A stretch of 53,016 bases of DNA from an uncultured Sphingomonas sp. (GCF_913778135.1 NZ_CAJYVU010000145.1:1-53016); one strand, 5' to 3'; positions 17,148-26,464 are shown, numbered from the stretch's first letter. Notes: generated by a model not told the origin, from the sequence alone. Numbers and translations are program-made.

Positions 17148-18038
17148 ATGGCATTCTGTACCCAGTGCGGCGCGCGCCTGCCCGATGACGCCAGGTTCTG
17201 CGCACGTTGCGGCGCACCCGTCGTCCTGCCCGACGCGTCGGCCGACGCCGTTCGCGCATTCGACGACCGCACGGGGGCGAGCGAGCCGCCCGCTCCTCGC
17301 GTGCCGGTAGTCACCCCCGATCACGACTTCCCGTCCGACGGGCTGCACTTCGGACCCGATCCCCAGCCTGCATCCCGCCCCACAACCCGCCCTGCGGTCG
17401 ACGAGCGCTACCGCGACGACCGCCGCCCCCCGAACGCCGACACCGATGACGACGACGAGGAAGAGCGCGGCGGCACGGGCACGCGGTTGCTCGTCATCCT
17501 CGCGCTTGTCGCGCTGGCGGTGCTCGCCGTCGTCTTCTGGCAGCAGCGCGACGGTGTACGCCCGGTCGCCGAGACCGCCACGAACACCGAGGCACCCGAC
17601 GAGGCACCCAGCGCCGAGCCGTCCGAGGTCGCGGCTGCGCCGACGCCCGAGCCCACGCCCACCCCGTCGGATACGCCGACCCCCGAACTGGCGCAGACCG
17701 GCGACGAGATCGGTTCGCCCGCCTCGCTCGACCCGAACGGCGAGGCCGCGATCCCCGCCGCCGCGATCGATGCCGCGTTCAACGACGATCCCGAGCGCGC
17801 CTTTGCCGAGTTCCCCGGACCAGTCACCGTTCGCGGCACGGTGATCGGGCTCCTGTCCGATTCGCCTCCGGCACTCAGCCTGGAGGGATATCGCCGCGGC
17901 GGCATCGTCGTCGCCGATCTGGCGCGCGGACAGGATGACGCGGTCGACCTGCTCGCCAGCGGATCGGTGGTGCGTTTGCGGTGCGCGTCGGTCAGGCGGC
18001 AGGCGACGACGACGGTGCTGCTCGGCTGCCGCATCTGA
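17148..18038 (+). CDS. zinc-ribbon membrane protein
   Basis: A 296-residue protein with an N-terminal zinc ribbon (FCTQCGARLPDDARFCARCGAP, residues 3-24; four Cys in two CxxC knuckles), a Pro/Asp-rich disordered segment with an acidic patch, one membrane helix (about 112-130, LLVILALVALAVLAVVFW), a Pro/Thr linker and a C-terminal domain with VTVRGTVIGLL and VVRLRCASVRR that resembles an OB-fold tRNA_anti-like domain. The ATG has AGGAGG upstream. Function unknown; the topology implies a cytoplasmic ribbon and a periplasmic OB-like domain. Confidence 0.75.
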   Translation: MAFCTQCGARLPDDARFCARCGAPVVLPDASADAVRAFDDRTGASEPPAPRVPVVTPDHDFPSDGLHFGPDPQPASRPTTRPAVDERYRDDRRPPNADTDDDDEEERGGTGTRLLVILALVALAVLAVVFWQQRDGVRPVAETATNTEAPDEAPSAEPSEVAAAPTPEPTPTPSDTPTPELAQTGDEIGSPASLDPNGEAAIPAAAIDAAFNDDPERAFAEFPGPVTVRGTVIGLLSDSPPALSLEGYRRGGIVVADLARGQDDAVDLLASGSVVRLRCASVRRQATTTVLLGCRI

Positions 18039-18078
18039 CGCGGTTGAGCCTGTTCCCGCGCTCGCCTAGGGCGGCGCG

Positions 18079-19428
18079 ATGACCGCTGCCACACCTGTCG
18101 TTACCCGCTTCGCACCCTCGCCCACCGGTCGGCTACACGTCGGCAACGTGCGCGCGGCGCTGCACAATTGGATGTGGGCGAGGAAGCATGGGGGACGCTT
18201 CATCCTGCGCATCGACGATACCGACGCCGCGCGCAGCGAGGAGCGCTTCGTCGACGCGATCCACGCCGATCTCGCCTGGCTGGGGCTCCATCCCGATTTA
18301 GAGGAGCGGCAGTCGGCGCGCTTTGATCGCTACGAGGCGGTGTTCGCGGCATTGCGCGACGCCGGTCGCATCTACCCGGCGTATGAGAGCGCGCAGGAAC
18401 TGGACCTGAAGCGCAAGATCGCGCGCGGGCGCGGGTTGCCCCCCATCTACGACCGCGCCGCGCTGTCGCTGACCGACGCCGATCACGCGCGCTTCGCCGA
18501 GGAAGGCACGCGCCCGCACTGGCGCTTTCGGCTCGATCACGCCGCACCGATCCAATGGGACGACCTGATCCGCGGATCGCAGTCGTTCGACCCGGCGCAG
18601 TTGAGCGACCCCGTGATCCGCCGCGCCGACGGGTCGTGGCTCTACCTATTGCCGAGCGCGATCGACGACGTGGACATGGGGGTGACCCACGTCGTGCGCG
18701 GCGAGGATCACGTGTCGAACACCGCGCTGCAATTGCAGATGTTCGACGCGATGAGGGCGACGCGTCCGCGCTTTGCGCACGAGGCGTTGCTGACCGGCGC
18801 CGAGGGCAAGCTGTCGAAGCGGCTCGGCGCGCTGGGCATGGACGAACTGCGCGAGAGTGGCATCGAGCCCGCCGCGATCGTCTCGCTGCTCGCCCGGCTC
18901 GGCACCAGCGATCCCGTCGAGCCGGTGATCGACCCTGCGCCGCTGATCGAGGCGTTCGATTTCGCGCATTTCGGCCGCGCCCCCGCGCGCTTCGACGAGG
19001 TCGAACTGGCGCAGGTCAACGCGCGGGTCGTGCACCAGCTGCCGTTCGCGCGCGTCGCCGCTCGCCTGCCCGCCGGCATGGACGCGGCCGGCTGGGAAGC
19101 GGTGCGCCCCAACCTCCACACGGTGGCGGAGGCAGCCGACTGGTGGCACGTCGTCGAGGGGCCGATCGAGGCGGTGCCCGCGGGCGAGGACGCCAACTAT
19201 CTCGCACAAGCCGCGGCCACGGCGCGCGAGATCGATTGGACAGGGGACGCGTGGCACACGCTGACCAACCGGTTGAAGGGGGAGACGGGACGCAAGGGCA
19301 AGGCGCTGGTCCTGCCGCTTCGCCGCGCGCTGACCGGGCGCGATCACGGCCCCGACATGGCGGCGCTGCTGCCGCTGATCGGGCAGGCGCGCGGCGTCGA
19401 GCGGCTGGAGGCGGCAGCGCGCGGGTAG
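18079..19428 (+). CDS. gltX: glutamyl-tRNA synthetase
   Basis: A 449-residue class I aminoacyl-tRNA synthetase that charges tRNA with glutamate. The HIGH motif is HVGN (20-23) after RFAPSPTGRL, and the KMSKS-like motif is KLSKR (244-248). The zinc-binding Cys cluster of many GluRS enzymes is missing (YPAYESAQEL in place of the Cys-rich segment). Alphaproteobacteria often carry two GltX copies, one of which can misacylate tRNA-Gln for the GatCAB route; which one this is cannot be decided here. The start at 18079 lacks a strong Shine-Dalgarno sequence but gives the standard N-terminus. Confidence 0.95.
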   Translation: MTAATPVVTRFAPSPTGRLHVGNVRAALHNWMWARKHGGRFILRIDDTDAARSEERFVDAIHADLAWLGLHPDLEERQSARFDRYEAVFAALRDAGRIYPAYESAQELDLKRKIARGRGLPPIYDRAALSLTDADHARFAEEGTRPHWRFRLDHAAPIQWDDLIRGSQSFDPAQLSDPVIRRADGSWLYLLPSAIDDVDMGVTHVVRGEDHVSNTALQLQMFDAMRATRPRFAHEALLTGAEGKLSKRLGALGMDELRESGIEPAAIVSLLARLGTSDPVEPVIDPAPLIEAFDFAHFGRAPARFDEVELAQVNARVVHQLPFARVAARLPAGMDAAGWEAVRPNLHTVAEAADWWHVVEGPIEAVPAGEDANYLAQAAATAREIDWTGDAWHTLTNRLKGETGRKGKALVLPLRRALTGRDHGPDMAALLPLIGQARGVERLEAAARG

Positions 19429-19466
19429 GACTCGCAGCCGTCGTCGGCACGTCCTATATCGTGCCG

Positions 19467-19814
19467 ATGCAATTCTTCAGCCGCATGTCCCCGGTGCGTG
19501 CGTACCGCGACCTCCGCTTCTTCCTCAGCCAGCGGCAGCCGTACGAATTGTGGTTCCTCGTGCTCGCGGTGGTGATCACCAGCACGCTGATCTGGGCCTT
19601 CGCGCACGACTCGTATTTCGAGAAGGAGTACAAACCCAACATCATCTACGTGCAGCAATATCGCCTCGATCGCACCGACGCGCAGATCATCGCGCAGCAG
19701 AAAATCGATCAGCCGGCGATCGACGCCGCCAGGGCGAAGCAGGCCGCACGCGAGGAGAAGTTGCGGCAATCGTTCAAGAAGATGGACGACGCGATGAACC
19801 GCCTCGGCCTCTGA
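19467..19814 (+). CDS. small single-pass membrane protein
   Basis: A 115-residue protein with a basic N-terminus (MQFFSRMSPVRAYRDLR), one membrane helix (ELWFLVLAVVITSTLIWAF, about 36-54) and a charged C-terminal helix rich in Lys, Gln and Asp, predicted coiled coil (about 80-112). It lies 38 bases after gltX and eight bases before ribD, so it may link the two transcription units. I do not recognise a named family. An alternative start is the ATG at 19485. Confidence 0.7.
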   Translation: MQFFSRMSPVRAYRDLRFFLSQRQPYELWFLVLAVVITSTLIWAFAHDSYFEKEYKPNIIYVQQYRLDRTDAQIIAQQKIDQPAIDAARAKQAAREEKLRQSFKKMDDAMNRLGL

Positions 19815-19821
19815 CCGACAC

Positions 19822-20790
19822 GTGACCAGCCCGCCCGCCGACGACGCGCGCTGGATGGGCGCAAGCCTTGCGCTCGCCGAGCGGACAAGCGGGATGACCG
19901 CGCCGAATCCTAATGTCGGATGCGTCATCGTGGGCGACGGGGTGGTGGTCGGGCGCGGCTGGACGCAGGCGGGCGGACGTCCGCATGCCGAGGCGATGGC
20001 GCTGGAACAGGCGGGAGCACGTGCCGCGGGTGCGACCGCCTATGTCACGCTGGAGCCATGCGCGCATGTGTCGCCGCGTGGACCGGCGTGCAGCGACCTG
20101 CTGGTCGCTGCCGATGTCGCGCGCGTTGTCGTTGCGCACCGCGATCCCGATCCGCGCACCGACGGGCGAGGCATCGACCGGCTGCGCGCCGCCGGGATCG
20201 TCGTCGACACCGGGGTGCGTGAGCACGACGCCGCGCGCGTGATGGCCGGGTTTCTCACCCGCCGTGTCCGTGCGCGACCATTCGTGACACTCAAGCTCGC
20301 GCTGTCGCTCGACGGCGCGGCGGCGATGGTGGACGGACGCAGCCAGTGGATCACCGGCGCGGGGGCACGCGCGCACGCGCATCTCGAACGCGCGCGTCAC
20401 GAGGCGATCCTGGTCGGGCGCGGCACGTGGGAGGCTGATCGCCCGCGGCTCGATGTACGTCTGCCCGGCCTCGAACAGCGTTCACCCGAGCGCATCGTGC
20501 TGTCGTCGCGACCGATCGACGGCGTGCGGACGATCGCGCGACCGGCCGAGATCGCTGCACTCGCGGGTGACCACCTGCTGGTCGAGGGCGGTGCGCGCAC
20601 CGCCGCGGCGTTCCTTGCCGCCGATCTGGTCGACCGGCTACTGCTGTACCGCGCGCCCGTGATCGTCGGCGGCGGGCGTACGCTCCCCGACATCGGGCTC
20701 ACCGACCTCGCAGATGCGCATGGACGCTGGCGGCTCACCGACGCGCGTGCGCTTGGCAGCGACCGCCTCGAGGTCTACGAGCGCGGTTGA
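19822..20790 (+). CDS. ribD: bifunctional riboflavin biosynthesis deaminase/reductase RibD
   Basis: A 322-residue enzyme doing steps two and three of riboflavin synthesis: deamination of the pyrimidine intermediate, then reduction of its ribose. The deaminase domain (1-145) has HAE (55-57), PC (79-80) and Cys90, the zinc and proton-shuttle residues. The reductase domain has FVTLKLALSLDGAAA and VEGGARTAAAFL for NADPH and substrate binding. A GTG start at 19822 follows the upstream gene by eight bases. It opens ribD-ribE-ribBA-ribH; I find no FMN riboswitch before it. Confidence 0.96.
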   Translation: MTSPPADDARWMGASLALAERTSGMTAPNPNVGCVIVGDGVVVGRGWTQAGGRPHAEAMALEQAGARAAGATAYVTLEPCAHVSPRGPACSDLLVAADVARVVVAHRDPDPRTDGRGIDRLRAAGIVVDTGVREHDAARVMAGFLTRRVRARPFVTLKLALSLDGAAAMVDGRSQWITGAGARAHAHLERARHEAILVGRGTWEADRPRLDVRLPGLEQRSPERIVLSSRPIDGVRTIARPAEIAALAGDHLLVEGGARTAAAFLAADLVDRLLLYRAPVIVGGGRTLPDIGLTDLADAHGRWRLTDARALGSDRLEVYERG

Positions 20791-20792
20791 TC

Positions 20793-21410
20793 ATGTTTAC
20801 CGGCATCATCTCCGACATCGGCACGGTCGAGCGCGTGACACGCGGCGGCGACACGCGCCTGACCATCACCACTGCCTACGACACCGACACCGTCGATCTC
20901 GGCGCGTCGATCGCCTGCTCCGGCGTATGCCTGACCGTCGTGGACAAGGGCGCGCACGACGGTCGCCACTGGTTCGCGGTCGACGTCTCGGGTGAGACGA
21001 TCAGCCGCACCGCCAGCGGCCAGTGGATCGAGGGCGCGGCGCTCAACCTCGAACGCGCGATGAAGCTGGGCGACGAGCTGGGCGGGCATATCGTCACCGG
21101 TCACGTCGACGGCGTCGCCGAGGTGACCGACGTGACGCCCGATGGTGACTCGCGCCGCCTCAGCATCCGCGTGCCCGGCGACCTGGCGCCATTCCTCGCG
21201 CCCAAGGGTTCGGTGACGGTCGACGGCGTGTCGCTGACGGTCAACACAGTGGAGGATGGCGCCTACGGGTCTACCTTCACGATAAACCTGATCCCGCACA
21301 CGCAGGCGGTGACGACGCTGGGCAAGCTCGACGTCGGGCAGTCGGTCAATATCGAGATCGACGTCCTCGCCCGCTATCTCCAACGGATGGAGCATTACCG
21401 TGGCCGCTAA
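20793..21410 (+). CDS. ribE: riboflavin synthase alpha subunit
   Basis: A 205-residue protein made of two similar lumazine-binding halves, the first opening MFTGIISDIGTVERV and the second around HIVTGHVDGVAEVTDV. It turns two molecules of dimethylribityllumazine into riboflavin and the pyrimidine substrate. The ATG at 20793 comes two bases after the ribD stop, and the gene overlaps ribBA by 11 bases, so the operon is translationally coupled. Confidence 0.96.
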   Translation: MFTGIISDIGTVERVTRGGDTRLTITTAYDTDTVDLGASIACSGVCLTVVDKGAHDGRHWFAVDVSGETISRTASGQWIEGAALNLERAMKLGDELGGHIVTGHVDGVAEVTDVTPDGDSRRLSIRVPGDLAPFLAPKGSVTVDGVSLTVNTVEDGAYGSTFTINLIPHTQAVTTLGKLDVGQSVNIEIDVLARYLQRMEHYRGR

Positions 21411-22542
21411 CCCCGAACTCGCCCGCCTGCGGCACGGTTACTTGTCCAGCCCCGAAGAGATCATCGACGAGGCGCGCAATGGGCGCATGTTCATCCTGGT
21501 CGACGACGAGGACCGCGAGAACGAGGGCGACCTGGTCATCCCGGCGCAGATGGCGACGCCCGAGAAGATCAACTTCATGGCGCGCCACGGCCGCGGCTTG
21601 ATCTGTCTCGCCATGACCAAGTCGCGGGTCGAGACGCTTGGGCTAGAGTTGATGAGCCGCAACAACGGCACCCGGCACGAAACCGCCTTTACCGTCTCGA
21701 TCGAGGCGCGCGAGGGCGTGACGACGGGCATCTCGGCCGCCGACCGCGCCTGCACGATCGCAGTCGCGATCGACGGCACCAAGGACAAGACCGACATCGT
21801 GACGCCGGGCCACGTCTTCCCGCTGGTCGCGCGCGACGGCGGCGTGCTGGTGCGCGCGGGCCATACCGAGGCGGCGGTTGACGTGTCGCGATTGGCCGGC
21901 CTCAATCCTTCGGGCGTGATCTGCGAGATCATGAATGAGGACGGGACGATGGCGCGGATGGACGACCTCGTTTCCTTCGCGCAGCTCCACAACCTGAAGA
22001 TCGGCACGATCCGCGACCTAATCGCCTACCGCCGCCGCCACGACCATCTGGTCGAACTGGCGAGCGAGGCACCGTTCACGAGCCGCTGGGGCGGCGACTG
22101 GACAGTCCGCGCGTATCGCAACAAGGCGACGGGGACCGAGCAGGTCGCACTGGTCAAGGGCCGCGTGGACCCGGCCAAGCCGACGCTGGTACGTATGCAC
22201 GCGCTTTCTCCCTTCGCCGACGTGTTCGGCGAGGACAATGACCGTGGACGGCTGCTGTCGCGCTCGATGGAGCTGATCGCAGCGGAAGGCGCGGGCGTCA
22301 TCATCGTCATCAACCGCCACCGCGCCGACGCCTTTTCCACCGCGGTCAAGATGAAGGTCGGCGAGCCGGTCGAGGTCGAGATGGAGGAATTGCGCGACTA
22401 TGGCGTCGGCGCGATGATCCTCGCCGAACTGGGCGTCCACGACATGGTGCTGCTCACCAACACGCACCACACGCTGGTCGGCCTCGACGGCTACGGCCTG
22501 TCGATCGTCGGTGAGCGCAAGATCGACCGAGCTGGAGACTGA
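21400..22542 (+). CDS. ribB: dihydroxybutanone-phosphate synthase RibB with degenerate GTP cyclohydrolase II domain
   Basis: A 380-residue fusion of RibB and a RibA-like half. The RibB domain (about 1-210) is intact: [22 protein letters not shown] and [14 protein letters not shown] carry the acidic and substrate-binding residues. The C-terminal half (about 215-380) keeps the fold signature [11 protein letters not shown] but has no cysteine at all, while active GTP cyclohydrolase II needs three zinc-binding cysteines. I infer that the second domain is inactive and that another RibA exists elsewhere. The GTG start has GGAG eight bases upstream. Such fusions with a decayed second half are known in alphaproteobacteria. 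Confidence 0.93.
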   Translation: MAANPELARLRHGYLSSPEEIIDEARNGRMFILVDDEDRENEGDLVIPAQMATPEKINFMARHGRGLICLAMTKSRVETLGLELMSRNNGTRHETAFTVSIEAREGVTTGISAADRACTIAVAIDGTKDKTDIVTPGHVFPLVARDGGVLVRAGHTEAAVDVSRLAGLNPSGVICEIMNEDGTMARMDDLVSFAQLHNLKIGTIRDLIAYRRRHDHLVELASEAPFTSRWGGDWTVRAYRNKATGTEQVALVKGRVDPAKPTLVRMHALSPFADVFGEDNDRGRLLSRSMELIAAEGAGVIIVINRHRADAFSTAVKMKVGEPVEVEMEELRDYGVGAMILAELGVHDMVLLTNTHHTLVGLDGYGLSIVGERKIDRAGD

Positions 22543-22546
22543 CGGC

Positions 22547-22966
22547 ATGGCGCATTTCCTCATCGTGGAGGCGCGGTTCTACGATCACCTGAACGACATG
22601 CTTGTCGCAGGGGCCGAGGCTGCGCTCAAGCAGGCAGGTCACAGTTGCGAGGTCGTGACCGTTCCCGGCGCACTCGAGGTGCCCGGCGCGATCGCGCTCG
22701 CGGCGGAGACGGGGCGCTACGACGGGTTCGTCGCACTGGGCGTCGTGATCCGCGGCGAGACCTACCATTTTGAGATCGTCTCGAACGAGAGCGCGCGCGG
22801 GATCATGGCGCTGACGATGGACGGTATTCCGATCGGCAACGGCATCCTGACGACCGAAAACGAGGCGCAGGCGATCACCCGCGCCGATCCGGCACAGCTC
22901 GACAAGGGCGGCGGCGCGGCCAAGGCTGCGCTCGCGATGTTCGACCTCAAGTCGCGGCTCGGCTGA
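22547..22966 (+). CDS. ribH: 6,7-dimethyl-8-ribityllumazine synthase
   Basis: A 139-residue enzyme that joins the RibB product to the pyrimidine to make lumazine. The signature [21 protein letters not shown] is present, including the catalytic His. The length is slightly short of E. coli RibH but usual for alphaproteobacterial forms. The ATG at 22547 has GGAG upstream inside the end of ribB. It closes the riboflavin gene set. Confidence 0.95.
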   Translation: MAHFLIVEARFYDHLNDMLVAGAEAALKQAGHSCEVVTVPGALEVPGAIALAAETGRYDGFVALGVVIRGETYHFEIVSNESARGIMALTMDGIPIGNGILTTENEAQAITRADPAQLDKGGGAAKAALAMFDLKSRLG

Positions 22967-22972
22967 CGAGCC

Positions 22973-23482
22973 ATGGACATGCCGCCCTCCCGCTTCCGCG
23001 TCGTGGAGCGTGGGCGGCGACTGGAAGTGATCGACACCGCAACCGGGCAACCGATCGGCGGCAGTCCACGTTCCGGGCGCGCCACGTCGTCCCTCAACGT
23101 GACGGGTAAAGACGCGCCGCTGATGCTGGATCAGGTCATCGGCCGCGCGACCGTCCCGCGCACCAGCTCAGCACCGAAAGCCGGTGCGTTGCCGCGCAGG
23201 ACCCGCTTCGACGGCACCGTCAGCGTCACGACCCGTCCCTTCTACGATAATCGCGCGCCGCGCACGGTGACGCTCGATCCGGCGCGCGCGAAGATCGTCC
23301 ACGCGGCGGCCTTTGCCGCGCTGGTGCTTCTCATCGTCACACCGGCACTGCTGCTCATGCTCGCCTGGTCGAGCTTCCCGCTGCTGATCATGCTCGCCGC
23401 CGTCGCGTTCAACCCGAAGGTGCGCGAGCGGCTGCGCGCCACGGTGACGACGCTGTTCGACCGTTACACCGATCCGGCGTGA
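22973..23482 (+). CDS. hypothetical membrane protein
   Basis: A 169-residue protein: a basic, Pro/Ser/Thr-rich N-terminal 110 residues with no clear domain, then a hydrophobic region (about 114-147, FAALVLLIVTPALLLML and SFPLLIMLAAVAF) that may form one or two membrane helices, and a short basic tail. It follows ribH by six bases and may be co-transcribed, but no link to riboflavin is evident. I do not recognise a family. A shorter start (ATG at 22979) is possible. Confidence 0.6.
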   Translation: MDMPPSRFRVVERGRRLEVIDTATGQPIGGSPRSGRATSSLNVTGKDAPLMLDQVIGRATVPRTSSAPKAGALPRRTRFDGTVSVTTRPFYDNRAPRTVTLDPARAKIVHAAAFAALVLLIVTPALLLMLAWSSFPLLIMLAAVAFNPKVRERLRATVTTLFDRYTDPA

Positions 23483-23485
23483 AGC

Positions 23486-23509
23486 GCCCCGCCACGTCAG
23501 CGGCGGGGC
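23486..23509. terminator. bidirectional terminator hairpin
   Basis: GCCCCGCC (23486-23493) pairs perfectly with GGCGGGGC (23502-23509) across an eight-base loop, exactly between the convergent genes ending at 23482 and 23517. There is no strong T tract on either side. Confidence 0.6.
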
Positions 23510-23516
23510 ACTGCGA

Positions 23517-24599
23517 TCACGCGTCCGCGCGTTCCAACGCGGGATAGTCGACGTAACCCTCGGGTCCGGGCGTGTAGAAGGTCTTCGGATTGGGCTCGTT
23601 GAAGCCCGCACCGGTGCGGAACCGCTCCACCAGATCGGGATTGGCGATCCACAGCCGACCCCATGCGATCGCATCGGCTACGCCTGAATCGAGGTCGGCC
23701 TGCCCGGCTTCCTGCGTGTAATCCTGATTGAGCACCAGCGGGCCGGTGAACACCTCGCGGATCTTCGGACTCAGCTTCGGCACGTCGGTGGTACCGAACG
23801 TGCCCTCGGGCCCGACCTCGCGCAGTTCGAGGAAGCCGATGCCGAGATCGTTCAGCGCGCGCGCCGCGGGTACGAACACGGCTTCCGGGTTGCTGTCGTC
23901 CGCGCCCTGCGTCTCGCCGTTGGGCGACAGGCGAATCGAGGTGCGGCCCGCGCCCACCTCGGCGACGACGCGCTCGGTCACCTCGCGCATCAGGCGGATG
24001 CGGTTCTCCGGCGAGCCACCATAGTCATCCTCGCGGTCGTTGGTGTTGTCGCGCAGGAATTGGTCGATCAGGTAACCGTTGGCGCCGTGGATCTGGACGC
24101 CATCGAACCCGGCGGCGATCGCATTGCGCGAAGCGGCAGCGTAATCGTCGAGTGTCGAGCGGATTTCATCCACGCTCAGCGCGCGCGGCGTGCCGTACGG
24201 GTTCTTCGCCGGATCGGGATCGTGATACGGCGCGCGCTTCGTGGAGGATGACACCGGCTCCAGCCCGTTGACGTCGGGACGCGCGAGCCGGCCCATATGC
24301 CACAATTGCGCGACGATGCGCCCGCCCGCCTCGTGCACCGCCGCGGTCACCGGCTTCCACGCCTCGACCTGCTCCTTGCTCCACAAGCCCGGCGTGCTCG
24401 GCCAGCCGAGCCCCTGCTGGCTGATACCGGTCGCCTCGGAGATGATGAGGCCGGCGGACGCGCGCTGACGATAATATTCGATCATCAGATCGGTAGGCAC
24501 GTGCTCCTTGGTGGCGCGCGAGCGGGTCAGCGGCGCCATGAGGATGCGATTGGGCGCTTCGATCGCGCCGAGAGTAATGGGGTCGAACAGGCTGGGCAT
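23517..24599 (-). CDS. Old Yellow Enzyme family oxidoreductase (NemA-like)
   Basis: A 360-residue FMN-dependent alkene reductase of the OYE family. The N-terminus SLFDPITLGAIEAPNRILMAPLTRSRA is characteristic, IHGANGYLIDQFLRDNTNDR holds the substrate-binding region, and AIAWGRLWIANPDLVERF is the C-terminal phosphate-binding stretch. Members reduce N-ethylmaleimide, nitro compounds or other enones; the natural substrate is unknown. The ATG at 24599 with an upstream AAAGG is chosen over the ATG at 24620. It is divergent from the EamA transporter gene. Confidence 0.93.
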   Translation of the reverse strand: MPSLFDPITLGAIEAPNRILMAPLTRSRATKEHVPTDLMIEYYRQRASAGLIISEATGISQQGLGWPSTPGLWSKEQVEAWKPVTAAVHEAGGRIVAQLWHMGRLARPDVNGLEPVSSSTKRAPYHDPDPAKNPYGTPRALSVDEIRSTLDDYAAASRNAIAAGFDGVQIHGANGYLIDQFLRDNTNDREDDYGGSPENRIRLMREVTERVVAEVGAGRTSIRLSPNGETQGADDSNPEAVFVPAARALNDLGIGFLELREVGPEGTFGTTDVPKLSPKIREVFTGPLVLNQDYTQEAGQADLDSGVADAIAWGRLWIANPDLVERFRTGAGFNEPNPKTFYTPGPEGYVDYPALERADA

Positions 24600-24662
24600 T
24601 CGTGGGCCTTTCCGTTTCATTCAGCTACCTGACGCCGCACAGATAGGACGCTAAGGGGCGCC

Positions 24663-25724
24663 ATGCACCAGCCCGCGCGCCCAAGAAATGCTTCGCCGCT
24701 GCCAAGCGCGCTCGACCTCGACGAGGTTCCGCACGCCGGCACGGACGCCCGCCAGGATGCGGTGACGATCCCGATTCCGGGTCCGATGCCACTCGGTAAC
24801 GGCAAGAGTGGCGACGGGGGTGAAGGTGCGCCAGCCCTGTCGCTGATCGCGGTCGTCGTCGCCAACGTCGCGCTCGCGTTCGGACCGTGGTTCGTGCGTC
24901 TGGCGGATACCGGGCCGGTCGCCGCGGCCTTCTGGCGGATGGCGCTGGCACTGCCGTTGATCGCGGTGTTTGCAGTCCTGAGCGGGACGCGTGCCGCCGC
25001 GCTGAGATTGCCGGGGAAGATGTGGGTGCTGCTGGTACTCGCCGGCATTGCCTTCGCGATGGACCTGGGCAGCTGGCATATCGGCATTCGCCAGACCACG
25101 CTCGCCAACGCGACCTTGTTCGGCAATTCGGCCACGTTCATCTTTCCGATCTACGGTTTTCTGGCCGCGCGCGCCTGGCCCTCGCGGACGCAAGGAACTG
25201 CGCTGCTGCTCGCCGCGCTTGGCGCTGGGCTGCTGATGGGGCGGTCGTACCAGCTCGATCCGCGGCACCTGGTCGGCGACCTGCTGTGCGTGGTCGCGGG
25301 CGTGCTCTACGCGGTCTATTTCGTGCTGATGTCGGGGGTTCGCCGCACGATGGCACCGTGGCCCGCGCTTGCGCTGTCCTCGCTCGGCGCGCTGGTGCCG
25401 CTGCTCATCATCGCGATCGCGATGGGGGAGCGGATCGTGCCGAACGGCTGGTGGCCGCTGATCGGGCTGGCGCTGGTCAGCCAGGTGCTGGGACAGGGCT
25501 GCATGATCTACGCGCTGGGCAAGTTGAGCCCGCTCGTCGTCGGGCTGGCGCTCTTGATCCAGCCGGTGGTCGCGGCAACGATCGGCTGGGTCGTTTACGG
25601 TGAGACATTGGGTGCACCCGACCTGTTCGGCGCCGCGATGGTCGCGGCGGCGCTGGTGCTGGTGCGCCGCAGCCCCCAAGTAGAGAAACCGGCGGCGGCG
25701 CGCGCGGGATACGAGGAGCGGTGA
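24663..25724 (+). CDS. EamA/DMT family transporter
   Basis: Up to 353 residues with about ten membrane helices arranged as two EamA halves, the pattern of drug/metabolite exporters. The first 55 residues are polar and Pro/Ala-rich and may not be translated: an ATG at 24786 would give 312 residues, nearer the family norm. Substrate unknown. The stop codon overlaps the coq9 start as TGATG, so the two are translationally coupled, although no functional link is obvious. Confidence 0.85.
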   Translation: MHQPARPRNASPLPSALDLDEVPHAGTDARQDAVTIPIPGPMPLGNGKSGDGGEGAPALSLIAVVVANVALAFGPWFVRLADTGPVAAAFWRMALALPLIAVFAVLSGTRAAALRLPGKMWVLLVLAGIAFAMDLGSWHIGIRQTTLANATLFGNSATFIFPIYGFLAARAWPSRTQGTALLLAALGAGLLMGRSYQLDPRHLVGDLLCVVAGVLYAVYFVLMSGVRRTMAPWPALALSSLGALVPLLIIAIAMGERIVPNGWWPLIGLALVSQVLGQGCMIYALGKLSPLVVGLALLIQPVVAATIGWVVYGETLGAPDLFGAAMVAAALVLVRRSPQVEKPAAARAGYEER

Positions 25725-26413
25725 TGACGGATACGATGGCCGATAATGCAGCAGCGCACGACCCCGCCGACCTGACGCTCGACGAGGTCCGGCAGCAGCT
25801 CGCCCCCGCGATCGCCAGCAACGCCGCATTCGACGGCTGGGGCGACGAGGCGCGCGACTATGCTGCCGAAGGGGCCGGCATCGACCGCGACGTGGCGCGG
25901 CTCGCCTTCGACGGCGGTGCGCCGGCAATGATCGATGCCTGGTTCGACCACGTCGATGCGGAGATGGCGGCGCGCCTGCCTGCCGACGTGCTCGCGGGCA
26001 TGAAGATTCGTCAGCGCATCACCGCGCTGATCGAGACGCGGCTCGAGATACTCGCGCCTGATCGCGAGTCGCTGCGCCGCGCAATCGCGATCCTCGCACT
26101 GCCGACCAACGTGGCACGCGCGGCGCGACTCGGCTGGCGCAGCGCCGACCGGATGTGGCGGCTCGCGGGCGATACCGCCACCGACTACAATCACTACACC
26201 AAGCGCGCGATGCTGCTCGCCACCTATGCGGCGACGATCACCGTCTTCCTCGACGACGACAGCGAGGGTCATGCGGAAACGCGCGCGTTCCTGTCGCGTC
26301 GAATCGACAACATCATGGCGATCGAAAAGGCAAAGGCGAACGCCACGGCGCGGACGCGCTATCGGCCCAGCCTGTCGCGCTTTGTCGGACGGCTGCGTTA
26401 CCCGGTCGCATGA
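25724..26413 (+). CDS. COQ9 family protein
   Basis: A 229-residue protein resembling COQ9, the lipid-binding helper of the ubiquinone hydroxylase COQ7. Typical segments are DEVRQQLAPAIASNAAFDGWGDEARDY near the N-terminus, the TetR-like helical region, and DTATDYNHYTKRAMLLATYAATITVFLDD near the C-terminus. It probably supports ubiquinone synthesis at the inner membrane. The ATG at 25724 overlaps the upstream stop and has GAGGAG six bases before it. Confidence 0.9.
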   Translation: MTDTMADNAAAHDPADLTLDEVRQQLAPAIASNAAFDGWGDEARDYAAEGAGIDRDVARLAFDGGAPAMIDAWFDHVDAEMAARLPADVLAGMKIRQRITALIETRLEILAPDRESLRRAIAILALPTNVARAARLGWRSADRMWRLAGDTATDYNHYTKRAMLLATYAATITVFLDDDSEGHAETRAFLSRRIDNIMAIEKAKANATARTRYRPSLSRFVGRLRYPVA

Positions 26414-26428
26414 TCGCCGATGTGAGTT

Positions 26429-26458
26429 ATTGATAATCAATCGCAGGCGACTTATACA
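26429..26458 (+). promoter_or_regulatory. feoAB promoter overlapping a Fur-like palindrome
   Basis: ATTGATAATCAAT (26429-26441) is a perfect 13-bp palindrome resembling part of a Fur box. It covers the likely -35 element TTGATA (26430-26435), followed after exactly 17 bases by TATACA (26453-26458). A regulator bound here would block RNA polymerase. The predicted start of transcription falls at or next to the feoA GTG (26465), so the message may be leaderless. Confidence 0.65.
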
Positions 26459-26464
26459 GATCAG

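Noticed and set aside
19429..19822. FMN (RFN) riboswitch before ribD
   Set aside because: The only gap before ribD is eight bases, and none of the RFN conserved blocks appear after gltX.
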